A model generated the notes under the pieces. That model had not been told where the DNA came from and did no database searches. It saw nothing but the letters and a program-made list of their open reading frames with translations. A stretch of 64,000 nt of DNA from an uncultured Bacteroidales bacterium (GTDB lineage Bacteria; Bacteroidota; Bacteroidia; Bacteroidales; UBA932): contig CAMYYI010000002.1 of assembly GCA_947303465.1 (NCBI GenBank), positions 1 through 64,000 on the forward strand, given 5' to 3'. Of the stretch, positions 9,383-23,474 are shown piece after piece. The translations under genes and the position numbers were made by a program. Within the stretch, counting starts at the first letter, position 1. Each line of letters opens with the position of its first letter.

Positions 9383-10578
9383 ATGTTGAAAGTATCCGCC
9401 CGCGCCCAGGAGATGCCGGCTTCCGCCATACGGAAACTCGTCCCGTATGCCGAGGCCGCAGAAGCAGCCGGTGTAAAGGTTTATCACCTGAACGTCGGCG
9501 CCCCGGACATTCAGTCCCCCGCCTGCGCCACAAAGGCGGTGAGTGAGCGCTGTGCCGGCATGCATCACCTGTCATACACGCATTCCGCCGGTTTGAAGGA
9601 GCTGCGTACCGCCATGGTGGAGAAGTATTACCGCAAGATCGGCCTGGACATCGATGTGTCCCAGCTGCTTGTGACTGTCGGAGGCAGCGAGGCCTTTGCC
9701 GCCGCCATGCAGATTGCAGCCGGCCCCGGAGAAGAAATAATAGTGGTCGAGCCCTACTATACGAATTACCAGACTTACGCCTTCCTGAACGGTATAACCC
9801 TTAAGGCGGTGCATTCAGACATCCGGGAAGGGTTCAGGGTCCCGGAAATATCGGAATTCGAAAGGCTGGTCTCCCCTTCCACCCGCGCCGTGCTCATAAG
9901 CAATCCGTGCAATCCTTCAGGCAAGCTCTTTACCCGGGAGGAGATGCTGGCCATCGGAGACTTCTGCCGCCGTAACGACCTCTTCCTTATCTGCGACGAG
10001 GTTTACCGTGAATTCTGCTATACGGACGAACCTTATTTCAGCGCCCTGGAGATTCCGGGATGCGAGCGTAACGTTATAATTGTAGACTCCGTTTCCAAGC
10101 GCTACAATCTCTGCGGAGCACGAATCGGATGCATAATTTCCCGGAACGAGGAAGTTATGGCCTGTGCGCTCAAATACGCCCAGGCCAGACTCTGCCCTCC
10201 TGTCCTGGGCCAGTATGCCGCAATAGGCGCCCTGGACACCCCGGCCTCTTACTTCAAGGAAGTCCGGGAAGAATACATAAGACGGCGCGATTGCGCGGTT
10301 GACGCCCTGAATGCCATGCCCGGGGTGTTCTCCCCAGTTCCCTACGGAGCATTTTACACAGTGGCTGAACTCCCTGTCGATGATGCCGGGGACTTTGCCA
10401 AATGGCTGCTTACCGACTTCAGAAGGAATAACGAAACTCTCATGATAACGCCTGCGGCATCTTTCTACAAGACGCCGGGCGCAGGCCGGAACCACGCCCG
10501 CATAGCCTATGTCCTGGAAGTCCCGCAGCTGCGCAGGGCTATGGAACTGCTGGCGGAAGCCCTAACCGAATATAACTG

Positions 10579-10579
<1 letters not shown>
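9383..10579 (+). CDS. PLP-dependent class I/II aminotransferase (aspartate aminotransferase-like)
   Basis: 398 aa; SNPCNPSG, CDEVYREF, VDSVSKRYNLCGARIG (PLP-Lys region); stop overlaps next ATG. Confidence 0.93.
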
Positions 10580-14995
<4,416 letters not shown>

Positions 14996-14998
14996 TCT

Positions 14999-16603
14999 TT
15001 ACTCTTCCCAGCCCGGAAGTTCGGGATACGACGGGCGCCTGGCAAGCGCATCGTAATCATCTGCCGTAGTAAACCTGTTGCAAGTGAACTTGCGGCCATT
15101 GCGGTCGTAAACCACTACCTTCACTTTTGCTGAAGGGTCCTTGAGGACATATTTGAACATGTGGTAGTTCTTCGAGCAATAGTTGTTGCGGGTACTGCCC
15201 TGGCTGTGGCCGCGGCCAACTATACCCACATTGTAACCTATCGCCCACCAGTCCTTGCAACCGTTGTAAGGGGGTTCGAATTCGTTGGTAACAGGGACCT
15301 TCTCGAGCTCTCCGGACAGCTTGCCGTTCTCGTAAACCTCCGAACGCCAGCCCTCATCCCAGTTCCACACATTCACCAGGACAGTCCCGGAACCATGTGC
15401 GAGGGGGAACTTCTCGAACGGGCCGCCGAAAACGGCATCACCCCTGTACATGCGCATCTGGTAGTCATCCTTGAAGTTCTGGCCCTTGTAGATGTCTGCC
15501 ACAACTTCATTGCCCTCTATCTTCCAAACCATATAGCCGTTTGGCGTACCGTCAGCGCAGTTTTTGCTCCACCACCAGCAGCCGCTCATGGCTCCCGCCA
15601 CGAGTTCGCTGACCCCGTTGGGGTAATGAAGGTGCTTTATGGTATGGGTGTGCCCGCTTACTATCTGCGCATGCTTTCTGGCGGCCAGCAGATCCATGAC
15701 GCGGCCTACATTGGGAACCTTGGCGTATATGCCCTCCAGGGGGATATGAACGCACAGGATTACGAGTTTGTCTTCCGGAACAGCCGCCAGATCCTGCTCC
15801 AGCCAGCTTACCTGCACGTCGCTGAAGTCCCCATGGTATTTGCCCGGCGCACCGAAGGTCTCGAAGCACACGTTATGCATGGACACTATATGTACGTCTC
15901 CCCTGTTGAAGGAATAATTGGCCGGGCCGAAAACATCTTCGAAATAACGGTGGCGCCTGAGCGTGATGCTCGGGCTGCCGTCTTCCACAGCGGTAAGAGC
16001 ATACTCGAAGTCATGATTGCCCACCGTCTGGAAAACAGGCATGCCGGTCTTTTCTGCAGAAAACTCGTCCCTGATAAGCGGAAGGAGGTAATTGGTATTC
16101 CGGAAGCCCTCGCTGTAGGCTATGTCGCCCAGGGTAATGGCGTAATCCGGTCCCTTGCACTTGCGGGCGTATGCCTTCATGTCCGGAATCGCCTCTTCTG
16201 CCAGACGCCTCACATGCCAGGCCCACTGGCACTGTGGATCCGCAATCAGGAAGAGGTTGAACTCCTTCTCCGCACCGTTCTTAAGGGGGACCAGCGTGAA
16301 ATTGTATTCGGGACGGTCTTCCAGCTTCTTGAAGAAGCATGGCTGGCCCTGACGAAGCGGAATTTCGTATTCGGAAGGGATGCTGACGAAAACCTGATAT
16401 GCCGCCGGGACACGCGGGAAGCAGTATCTGCCTTCCGCATCCGTAGTTGTAACATGGATTCCGTCCGAGACTACGGCTCCCGCAACCGGACGTCCGTCCG
16501 GAGTCCTGACCGCCCCCTTGACCTCAGGAGGCAGTACCTTTGGTGCAGCATATAGCGCAGAGCATAAAGCGGCTCCTGCGATAATAAAGTATAAACGCCT
16601 CAT
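14999..16603 (-). CDS. Secreted calcineurin-like metallophosphoesterase with N-terminal carboxypeptidase-regulatory-like and C-terminal (MetallophosC-like) domains
   Basis: 534 aa; signal peptide, KGAVRTPDGRPVAGAVVSDGIHVTTTDAEGRYCF, VGNHDFEY, SGHTHTIKHL, VNVWNWDEGW. Confidence 0.9.
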   Translation of the reverse strand: MRRLYFIIAGAALCSALYAAPKVLPPEVKGAVRTPDGRPVAGAVVSDGIHVTTTDAEGRYCFPRVPAAYQVFVSIPSEYEIPLRQGQPCFFKKLEDRPEYNFTLVPLKNGAEKEFNLFLIADPQCQWAWHVRRLAEEAIPDMKAYARKCKGPDYAITLGDIAYSEGFRNTNYLLPLIRDEFSAEKTGMPVFQTVGNHDFEYALTAVEDGSPSITLRRHRYFEDVFGPANYSFNRGDVHIVSMHNVCFETFGAPGKYHGDFSDVQVSWLEQDLAAVPEDKLVILCVHIPLEGIYAKVPNVGRVMDLLAARKHAQIVSGHTHTIKHLHYPNGVSELVAGAMSGCWWWSKNCADGTPNGYMVWKIEGNEVVADIYKGQNFKDDYQMRMYRGDAVFGGPFEKFPLAHGSGTVLVNVWNWDEGWRSEVYENGKLSGELEKVPVTNEFEPPYNGCKDWWAIGYNVGIVGRGHSQGSTRNNYCSKNYHMFKYVLKDPSAKVKVVVYDRNGRKFTCNRFTTADDYDALARRPSYPELPGWEE

Positions 16604-16606
16604 ATA

Positions 16607-18076
16607 TTATGCTTTATGTAAGTCCTCGTCGCTATATCCGGTAGCCTTTGCCCCCCATATTGTAAGCACGGTAAACATGCCTATGACAGCGCAAACGAAG
16701 ATGGTAATATAGGCTGCATTCCATCCGTAGTGCTGTGCAATATAACCGAAGCCGAAGCCGGATACTATGGTGCTCAGGTAGCCGAAGATGCCCAAGATGC
16801 CGTTGGCCGTGGCAGACGCCTTGTTGGTTGCGTGCTGTGCGGCGCAGATTCCGAGAAGGGCCTGAGGGCCGTAGATACAGAAGCCCAGAAGCGTGAATGG
16901 AATAAGCATGACCCACCATGCCGCAGTGACGGGAATCATCCAGAAGGCAGCTATGCACAATGCAACGCCCACCATACACACCACGCAGGTGTGATGAGCC
17001 TTGTTATTGAATATATGGTCCGTAGCCCAACCCCAGAACAGCATTCCCAGGTTGCCGCCTATGAGTTCGAAGACCACGCAAAGGGTGGTGGCATTGGCCA
17101 TGGAAAGTCCCTTGGACTCTGTCAGCAGCGTAGGCCCCCAGTCCAGGGCTGCGAAGCGCACCACATAAACGAAGAAGTTGGTTATGGCAAGCGTCCAGAT
17201 GATACGGTTGCGGTAAACATGCTTAGATACGAAAGCCCTGTGCTCGGCGGCCTCCTCAGGGGTTGTTACTATAGCCTTTTTCTTGCCCACGACCTCGGGA
17301 AGACCCACGTCGGACGGAGAGTCCTTCATGGTAAAGAACAGCCATACAGAGCCAATTACGGCAACACCGGCAGGAATCAGGAAGCACCACCTCCAGGCGC
17401 CGTAATGAGCGGCGAAGGTGTTCACTTTCTCTACATTGGCGGGGTCTGTCATATCCAGGTTCAGATTAGCCGTAATAGACGCCACAACCTCGGGATTCAT
17501 GCTCATGTCAATGCCCAGATGCGGCATAACCAGCCATCCGCAGAGTGCCATGGCAAGACCGGCACCGATGGAATGGGACATGTTCCATATGCTCATCTTG
17601 GTTGCGAGTTCCTTGGGATGTATCCACTGGGTAAGGGTTTTTGTACACGGGGGAACGCCCATACCCTGAAGGAAGCCGTTTACCATCCACAGCACGCCCA
17701 TCACATAAACCAGTACGGACGCTATTGCAGCGGCATCTCCAGCCTTGCCGGCCAGTGCCACCACCCATCCGGCCACCACGTCACTTGTTCCGAAGAGAAT
17801 GTTGACGGCAGCACACAGCAGAAGACCCAGCGACATGACCTTGCGGGCGCTGTTGCGGTCTGTAATAATGCCTACTACGTAACGGGAAAGCCCGTAGATG
17901 ACTCCGTGGAGGGTAAGGAAGATACCCAGCTGTGTTTTTGTTATTCCAAACTCGGCCCCCAACCCCGGCATGGAGAAGGAGAAGTTCTTGCGTACTAGAT
18001 AAAACATGGCATAGCCTATCATAGTCACTATGATGGTCCGCCACTGCCAGTACTTGAGAGATTTTGTGGTCTGCAT
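16607..18076 (-). CDS. MFS transporter of the organophosphate:phosphate antiporter type (GlpT/UhpT-like)
   Basis: 489 aa; WRTIIVTMIGYAMFYLVRKNFSFSMPGL, multispan, typical GlpT/UhpT N-terminus. Confidence 0.9.
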   Translation of the reverse strand: MQTTKSLKYWQWRTIIVTMIGYAMFYLVRKNFSFSMPGLGAEFGITKTQLGIFLTLHGVIYGLSRYVVGIITDRNSARKVMSLGLLLCAAVNILFGTSDVVAGWVVALAGKAGDAAAIASVLVYVMGVLWMVNGFLQGMGVPPCTKTLTQWIHPKELATKMSIWNMSHSIGAGLAMALCGWLVMPHLGIDMSMNPEVVASITANLNLDMTDPANVEKVNTFAAHYGAWRWCFLIPAGVAVIGSVWLFFTMKDSPSDVGLPEVVGKKKAIVTTPEEAAEHRAFVSKHVYRNRIIWTLAITNFFVYVVRFAALDWGPTLLTESKGLSMANATTLCVVFELIGGNLGMLFWGWATDHIFNNKAHHTCVVCMVGVALCIAAFWMIPVTAAWWVMLIPFTLLGFCIYGPQALLGICAAQHATNKASATANGILGIFGYLSTIVSGFGFGYIAQHYGWNAAYITIFVCAVIGMFTVLTIWGAKATGYSDEDLHKA

Positions 18077-18079
18077 GTC

Positions 18080-19426
18080 TTATTCTGTTACTTCCCAGAT
18101 ACCGCCCTTTCCGAAAAGCCTCCCGGTAAGTTCGTCCATGAGGCCCAGACGGTAAACTATATCTATATTGGTAAAACGGCTGCGCATATAGGGAATATAC
18201 GAGAAAGTCTTGCGCATACGGGCCCTGTCCACGCAGATCATCTCCGGCTCGTAGGGAGCGCCTACCTGCTTGAGATTCCTGTAAACTTCGTCGAAGGGGA
18301 TAATCTGGGCACGTATCTTCTCTTTCAGTTCGGGCCATGCGGCCTTGAGGGCCTCGAGTTGCCTGCGGAGACCTTCCTTATCTACATATTTGCCACGTGT
18401 TTCCTCGAGCCCGCGCGCCAGGTGCCCCGGTTTGCCGGCAAACACTTCGCGAATCTCCTTCTCCATTTCCTCCCAGCTCTTCCATGACCTGACACACTTG
18501 TCAACGTCCAGGTTCTCGATGTCCTTTTCCAGAAGAAACTCCAGCGAGGCAGTACTGGCCAAAGTGCCTATGCCCACCTTGAAGCCATGTGACACGTGCT
18601 TTCCGTTGGGATATGCGAGATTCTCCATATCCCAGCAGTGCGAGAACTGATGTTCGGTACCGGAAGCAGGACGGCTGCTATGTATCGCCTGCATTGCGAA
18701 ACCGCTCATCAGCAGACCTTCGGACAGCTTTTCCGTCATTTCTACGTCTCCTGCATGAACGGCCGCCGGTGCGCTCAGGGACTCCCTCAGGCCATCCTGC
18801 ACGAGGTCCCATCCAAACTGGTCGATAGCCTCGGCCCCTACAGCGTCCGCCAGCATCCAGTCGGCGCCCGCGGGTATCTTGGCTATAAGGTCTGCGTAGC
18901 CGGATGCCGCAAGTTCCTTGGGAGCTGCAGCAGCTATAACAGGATCCATCACAAAACCGTAGGGAGCCGGACAACTGAAGGTCTGCTTGTTGCCGTCCTT
19001 GGTTATCGAGGCTCCGTAAGCAGTGTAGCCATCCATGGATGCAGCAGTACCCACGCACATATACTTGCGCCCCAGGATATGTGAAGTATATTTGGTCAAA
19101 TCATTTATGACTCCTGAACCGACAGCTATGGCAACCGCATCCAAAGGCTCCAGACGGGCTTTAAGCTGCTCTACGAACTTCCACTCGGCATAAAGGTCTG
19201 GGTCGTCAAACACAAAGGAGGGTTCATGGGCCACCCCCGCAGCCTCAAGAGATTGAAGTACAGCTTTACCTGCAACCTCCCAAGTATTTGTATCTGCGAT
19301 GATTATTGCTTTCTTTCCAGGAAACAGCTTAAGAAACATCTCAGCTGTACGGGATACGACTCCCGCCCCAATGAAGAGGTCTTTGGTGTCGGTAGTGCGC
19401 TTTAGTGCGCTCTCAATTTTGTTCAT
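18080..19426 (-). CDS. Iron-containing alcohol dehydrogenase family, sn-glycerol-1-phosphate dehydrogenase/AraM-like
   Basis: MNKIESALKRTTDTKDLFIGAGVV..., VGSGVINDLTKYTSHILGRKYMCVGTAASMDGYTA, SGTEHQFSHCWD; start placed at 19426 (4-nt overlap with rpe) rather than 19609. Confidence 0.85.
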   Translation of the reverse strand: MNKIESALKRTTDTKDLFIGAGVVSRTAEMFLKLFPGKKAIIIADTNTWEVAGKAVLQSLEAAGVAHEPSFVFDDPDLYAEWKFVEQLKARLEPLDAVAIAVGSGVINDLTKYTSHILGRKYMCVGTAASMDGYTAYGASITKDGNKQTFSCPAPYGFVMDPVIAAAAPKELAASGYADLIAKIPAGADWMLADAVGAEAIDQFGWDLVQDGLRESLSAPAAVHAGDVEMTEKLSEGLLMSGFAMQAIHSSRPASGTEHQFSHCWDMENLAYPNGKHVSHGFKVGIGTLASTASLEFLLEKDIENLDVDKCVRSWKSWEEMEKEIREVFAGKPGHLARGLEETRGKYVDKEGLRRQLEALKAAWPELKEKIRAQIIPFDEVYRNLKQVGAPYEPEMICVDRARMRKTFSYIPYMRSRFTNIDIVYRLGLMDELTGRLFGKGGIWEVTE

Positions 19427-20094
19427 ATACTGATTGCTTTTCTGAATGCCGGAACAGTCTCCTCCAGGCTCATGCCCTTTCTGTAAATGCCCGCCGTTCC
19501 TCCTACGAATATACTTGCGCCCATACCTGCCATAAGCGCGGCACGCTCGGCGCTGACGCTTCCGTCCACACTTATCAATACATCCTGCAAGCCTTTGGAA
19601 TCCAGCCACTTGCGGGCTAATGCGACCTTGTCGAGTATGCCCTCTACCAGCTTGGCTCCGGCATAACCGGGATGCACCAGCATCAGAGTGATGGAGTCAA
19701 AGAGGCCTGTGTGCTTTTCCAGGGCCTCCACCGGAGTGTCGGGGTTGACGGCAAGCCCGAAACGGCAGCCTTTGGCCCGCACGCTGGCACTCAGGTCAGC
19801 AAAACTGCGGTCAAGTTCTACATGAACGGTTAGCGAATCCCCTTCCCTTAATTCGAACCTGGACATCACAAGTTCCGGATCGGTAACCATAAGATGGATG
19901 TCGAGGGGCATGGAGGTCGAGGCGTGCATTGCCTTTATGAAATCGGGGCCGAAAGTCAGATTGGGAACGAAGTGGGCATCCATGACATCGACATGAAGCC
20001 AATCCACTCCAAGTTTCTCCAGAAGGCGAATGTCATCTCCGAGATTCATGAGGTCGGAGCACATGACGGAAACTGAAATAATGTTGTTTTTCAT
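19423..20094 (-). CDS. rpe: Ribulose-phosphate 3-epimerase family protein
   Basis: ISVSVMCSDLMNLGDDIRLLEKLGVDWLHVDVMDAHFVPNLTFGPDFI; start at MKNN (20094). Confidence 0.9.
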   Translation of the reverse strand: MKNNIISVSVMCSDLMNLGDDIRLLEKLGVDWLHVDVMDAHFVPNLTFGPDFIKAMHASTSMPLDIHLMVTDPELVMSRFELREGDSLTVHVELDRSFADLSASVRAKGCRFGLAVNPDTPVEALEKHTGLFDSITLMLVHPGYAGAKLVEGILDKVALARKWLDSKGLQDVLISVDGSVSAERAALMAGMGASIFVGGTAGIYRKGMSLEETVPAFRKAISI

Positions 20095-20305
20095 AACACT
20101 CAAATATAGCAAAATTTTTTGTTTCAGGGTTCATTTTTCAGCCCGAAAACGCCCGATTTTCGTGATAACATTTTTGTTATAAGTATTAACTATTCTGTTT
20201 TATGTACTGATTATAAGGGGTTTATTTGTAAAGGGATAAAAATGTTGAAATGCGCTCGATTATTCCCTCTTTTTAACTAAATTTGTGAACTAAATAGAAG
20301 CTGAA

Positions 20306-21166
20306 ATGAATCTGAACGGTAGAAGACAAAGTTCAAACGTAGACGACAGGCGTGGTATTTCTGTCGGCCGTGCCGGGGGGCTCAGCCTTGGCGGAATACT
20401 TATCGCAGGAGTTCTTTATCTCTTGTTCGGCATCAACCCCGAGGCAGTTCTGGAACAGACCGGAGCATTGACCCAGACCGCTACGGTAGATTCCAATTAT
20501 ACCCCTTCGGAAGAAGATGAAGCCCTGGCTGTTTTCTCCAAGCAGATACTTGCCGGAACGGAGGATGTCTGGACCTCCATCTTCGAGGCCAACGGCCTGA
20601 AATACGAAGCCCCGCGTCTGGTGCTCTATAACGATTATGTACAGACATCTACAGGTACGGCATCGGCTTCTACCGGTCCGTTCTACAGCAGTGCGGACCA
20701 GACAGTTTATCTGGACCTATCTTTCTTCTCATCCATGAAGAAGCAGATAGGTGCCGACGGCGACTTTGCGTACGCATACGTCATCGCACATGAGGTCGGG
20801 CATCACGTTCAGTACCTGCTGGGCACTCTGACCCAGGCCAACAAACAGATGCAGCGGTCCAGCCAGAAGGAAGCCAACCGCATCAGCGTCAGGCTTGAAC
20901 TGCAGGCAGACTTCTACGCAGGCGTCTGGGCGCATCACGACAACAAAATGTTCGGCTCGCTGGAAGAAGGCGACCTGGAAGAAGGCATAGCGGTCGCATC
21001 CAAGATCGGTGACGACTACCTCCAGAAGAAGGCTTATGGCTATGCGGTACCGGATTCTTTCAACCACGGCACTTCCGAGCAGCGCGCCAGATGGCTCAAG
21101 AAGGGTTTTACCACAGGCGACCCCTCGAAAGGCGATACGTTCTCCATTTCTTACAGCGAGTTATAG
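20306..21166 (+). CDS. Putative neutral zinc metallopeptidase (YpfJ-like)
   Basis: 286 aa; MNLNGRRQSSNVDDRRG N-terminus, single TM, HEVGHHVQ zinc motif. Confidence 0.92.
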   Translation: MNLNGRRQSSNVDDRRGISVGRAGGLSLGGILIAGVLYLLFGINPEAVLEQTGALTQTATVDSNYTPSEEDEALAVFSKQILAGTEDVWTSIFEANGLKYEAPRLVLYNDYVQTSTGTASASTGPFYSSADQTVYLDLSFFSSMKKQIGADGDFAYAYVIAHEVGHHVQYLLGTLTQANKQMQRSSQKEANRISVRLELQADFYAGVWAHHDNKMFGSLEEGDLEEGIAVASKIGDDYLQKKAYGYAVPDSFNHGTSEQRARWLKKGFTTGDPSKGDTFSISYSEL

Positions 21167-21169
21167 CTC

Positions 21170-21619
21170 ATGATTTACGACATCACACTCCCCCTCTCCC
21201 CCTCCTGGACAAGCGAGCAGGACCGTTACGAAGAAATTGACGGTGCTTTGATAACCCACGTGGAATGCCATCTGCCCAAAGGCGACGGCAAAAGTGACGA
21301 GGCCCTCATAGACCTTTACGTGGGCGATCTGCCCTCCGATACTACCGCGGAGGACGAAGCTTATGCCAATTACGCTGAAATTATCGGCTGGGACGAGGAA
21401 GACGAAGATGAAAATCCCATTGCCGAATGGCGCTTCCAGAAGAAGAAAGCCTTCGGTTTCACCGGCGAATGCGAGGATGGATCGATCATGCTGCTGATGT
21501 GTGTCGAAATCCTCAAAGGCGGACTGCTTATATGCAGCGTGGTGGCCCCCAATGACGATGAAGTGTCAAAATGGGCCAAATACGTAGAAGAAAACCTTAA
21601 AGTAAGGAAGCAGGACTAA
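21170..21619 (+). CDS. Hypothetical protein
   Basis: 149-aa ORF 3 nt after the metallopeptidase gene, acidic, no family recognised. Confidence 0.65.
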   Translation: MIYDITLPLSPSWTSEQDRYEEIDGALITHVECHLPKGDGKSDEALIDLYVGDLPSDTTAEDEAYANYAEIIGWDEEDEDENPIAEWRFQKKKAFGFTGECEDGSIMLLMCVEILKGGLLICSVVAPNDDEVSKWAKYVEENLKVRKQD

Positions 21620-22818
21620 CTGTATAACTTGCCGTGGCAAAGCCGGTAAGACAGGCCGCTGCCACAAGGGCAGGGCTCGTCCGGCGCTACGGGGCGCACC
21701 TTATGTACGCTGTCGAAGAAACGCATGACTTCCTCATTCTCGCTTTCAGACAGTTCCAGGCCGTAAAGGTCCTCCAGATACTCATCCGTTACCGAATACA
21801 GCATGAGCCCGGTCTCGTTTGCGCTATGGCCTTTCAGCAGCCATTTGGGCACTGAATTGGCGTAATCCAGAATGACTTGCGCATACTCCGCAAAACGATC
21901 TATGGTATCCACGTCTTCGGCAGCTGCCGACAGGGGCGACATAAGCATGTCCAGATTGTGGGGATCGGGTTCATACTGGGCGTTCAGCCACACGCTATGA
22001 GCACTGGCGTCAAGGGAATCACCTTCATAACCCAGGTTTGACAGCATGTCTGTCAGGGCCATACCCTCTGGAGTATCCAGTCCGTAGCAGCAGAAAGGAG
22101 CTTTCTCGCCGCAGTTCCTGGCTTTCTCGTGACTGGTTTTGGCATATTTCCGCACCTGCTTGTAGCGCTCGCGGCGTATCTTCATGGTTTCCTCGAAATT
22201 CTCCACATACGGAGAAACCAGATAAGACTCTCCCCTGTACTCCTCCTGATACAGACGCACTACGGGGTGACGGGCTACATTCATGGCGAATTCATGCATC
22301 GCGGTATAATCTTCGAAATCCTCGAAAATGCAGTCCACGAAGGTGCGCAACGGAACAATGCCATATATGTTTACAGCCCCAAAAATAAGGTGTTCCAGAG
22401 CAAATGAACCATCTCTCTCCTTTCTAGAGATAACATTATCTATCTCCTTGGAAATAAGCTCATAAAATGCAGATGGAATACTCAAACTCTGCATATCTTC
22501 ACCGCTTGCCGGTTTGGTAGCGTCAACGAATCTGAGCACCTCTACCACAGAGGGGAAATCGCCGGGAATCATTTCCACCGTATTGCCGGGGCCGGCCTTG
22601 CAGAGAGTCTGCAGAAGCCTTAAATCCTGCTCCATCAGCTTATCCAGCCAAACCTCAGGCGCGGAGAGGTAGGATGCCAGCTTGCGAACAAGCTCTTTCT
22701 TGCGCATGAGGCGTAGGGGCAGCGCGTCGAAGTAATCCAGCGTTGCCTCAATCTCCTCTTGCGAGCGAGTGTTGAGAATGTCGTTTATGGAGCTTTGCAT
22801 TAGCGGCAAAATTAACAC
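21616..22818 (-). CDS. Hypothetical protein with C-terminal SEC-C metal-binding motif
   Basis: C-terminus DEPCPCGSGLSYRLCHGK = CxCGSG..Y..CHG SEC-C motif. Confidence 0.85.
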   Translation of the reverse strand: MLILPLMQSSINDILNTRSQEEIEATLDYFDALPLRLMRKKELVRKLASYLSAPEVWLDKLMEQDLRLLQTLCKAGPGNTVEMIPGDFPSVVEVLRFVDATKPASGEDMQSLSIPSAFYELISKEIDNVISRKERDGSFALEHLIFGAVNIYGIVPLRTFVDCIFEDFEDYTAMHEFAMNVARHPVVRLYQEEYRGESYLVSPYVENFEETMKIRRERYKQVRKYAKTSHEKARNCGEKAPFCCYGLDTPEGMALTDMLSNLGYEGDSLDASAHSVWLNAQYEPDPHNLDMLMSPLSAAAEDVDTIDRFAEYAQVILDYANSVPKWLLKGHSANETGLMLYSVTDEYLEDLYGLELSESENEEVMRFFDSVHKVRPVAPDEPCPCGSGLSYRLCHGKLYS

Positions 22819-23474
22819 TTTTCCAGAGAAAGCACAAATACTTTGCCCCCGCAGACACGGAATCTGACCTCATAATGCCCGAAACTCATGCCATATATCC
22901 GCTCCGGGTCGTCCTGATAGCCCGGCCTGGGGTCCAGGGAAAGCAGTTGGGACAGAGCCACAGCGCCCTCCGGTCCGAGTTCCGACTCAAGCCTTTCCGG
23001 TATTTCAACCTCCAGCGGCTCCCATGCCCTGGCATCCACAAAACCGCTGCGGGCATCCGGCCGGCTGTCGGCGTATTTCACATATGGCTTGACATCATAA
23101 ATAGGTGTGCCGTCTGCAAGATCCGCTCCGGACACATACAGAACGCCCGGGGCAACTTTCTCCAGTTTGACGCAGGAAAGCCCTATCCCGTTGGGCCTAA
23201 AGGGCGACCGGGAGGCAAATACGCCGACCCTTTCATTGCCCCCGAGCCTTGGAGGACGCACCGTGAGTGAAGCCGGCGACTCAGGATTCAGCGAGAAGCC
23301 CCATAGCAGCCAACAGTAATCGAAACCCTCCAGCCCGCGTACAGCATCCGGAGAATCGTAGGGCCGGATAAAACGCACCTCACCACGCAAGTCGGGGGCG
23401 AGGCCGGACTGACGGGGCACGCCGAACTTTCCTTTCAGCGGCGAACGGAAAAAGGCTACAGGCTCTATTATCAT
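22812..23474 (-). CDS. trmO: TsaA-like tRNA (N6-threonylcarbamoyladenosine37-N6)-methyltransferase TrmO
   Basis: FRSPLKGKFGVPRQSGLAPDLRGEVRF..., GVFASRSPFRPNGIGLSCVKL, DGTPIYDVKPYV. Confidence 0.92.
   Translation of the reverse strand: MIIEPVAFFRSPLKGKFGVPRQSGLAPDLRGEVRFIRPYDSPDAVRGLEGFDYCWLLWGFSLNPESPASLTVRPPRLGGNERVGVFASRSPFRPNGIGLSCVKLEKVAPGVLYVSGADLADGTPIYDVKPYVKYADSRPDARSGFVDARAWEPLEVEIPERLESELGPEGAVALSQLLSLDPRPGYQDDPERIYGMSFGHYEVRFRVCGGKVFVLSLEKC

Noticed and set aside
15161-16555. 464-aa plus-strand ORF
   Set aside because: Antisense shadow of the calcineurin-like phosphoesterase gene; no recognisable motifs.
16730-17998. 422-aa plus-strand ORF
   Set aside because: Antisense shadow of the GlpT-like transporter; His/Gly-rich composition typical of spurious frames.
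18080-19426. Archaeal-type ether-lipid biosynthesis inferred from the G1P-dehydrogenase-like gene
   Set aside because: No GGGP/DGGGP synthase or lipid genes nearby; context (rpe, GlpT-like, phosphoesterase) fits catabolism better.
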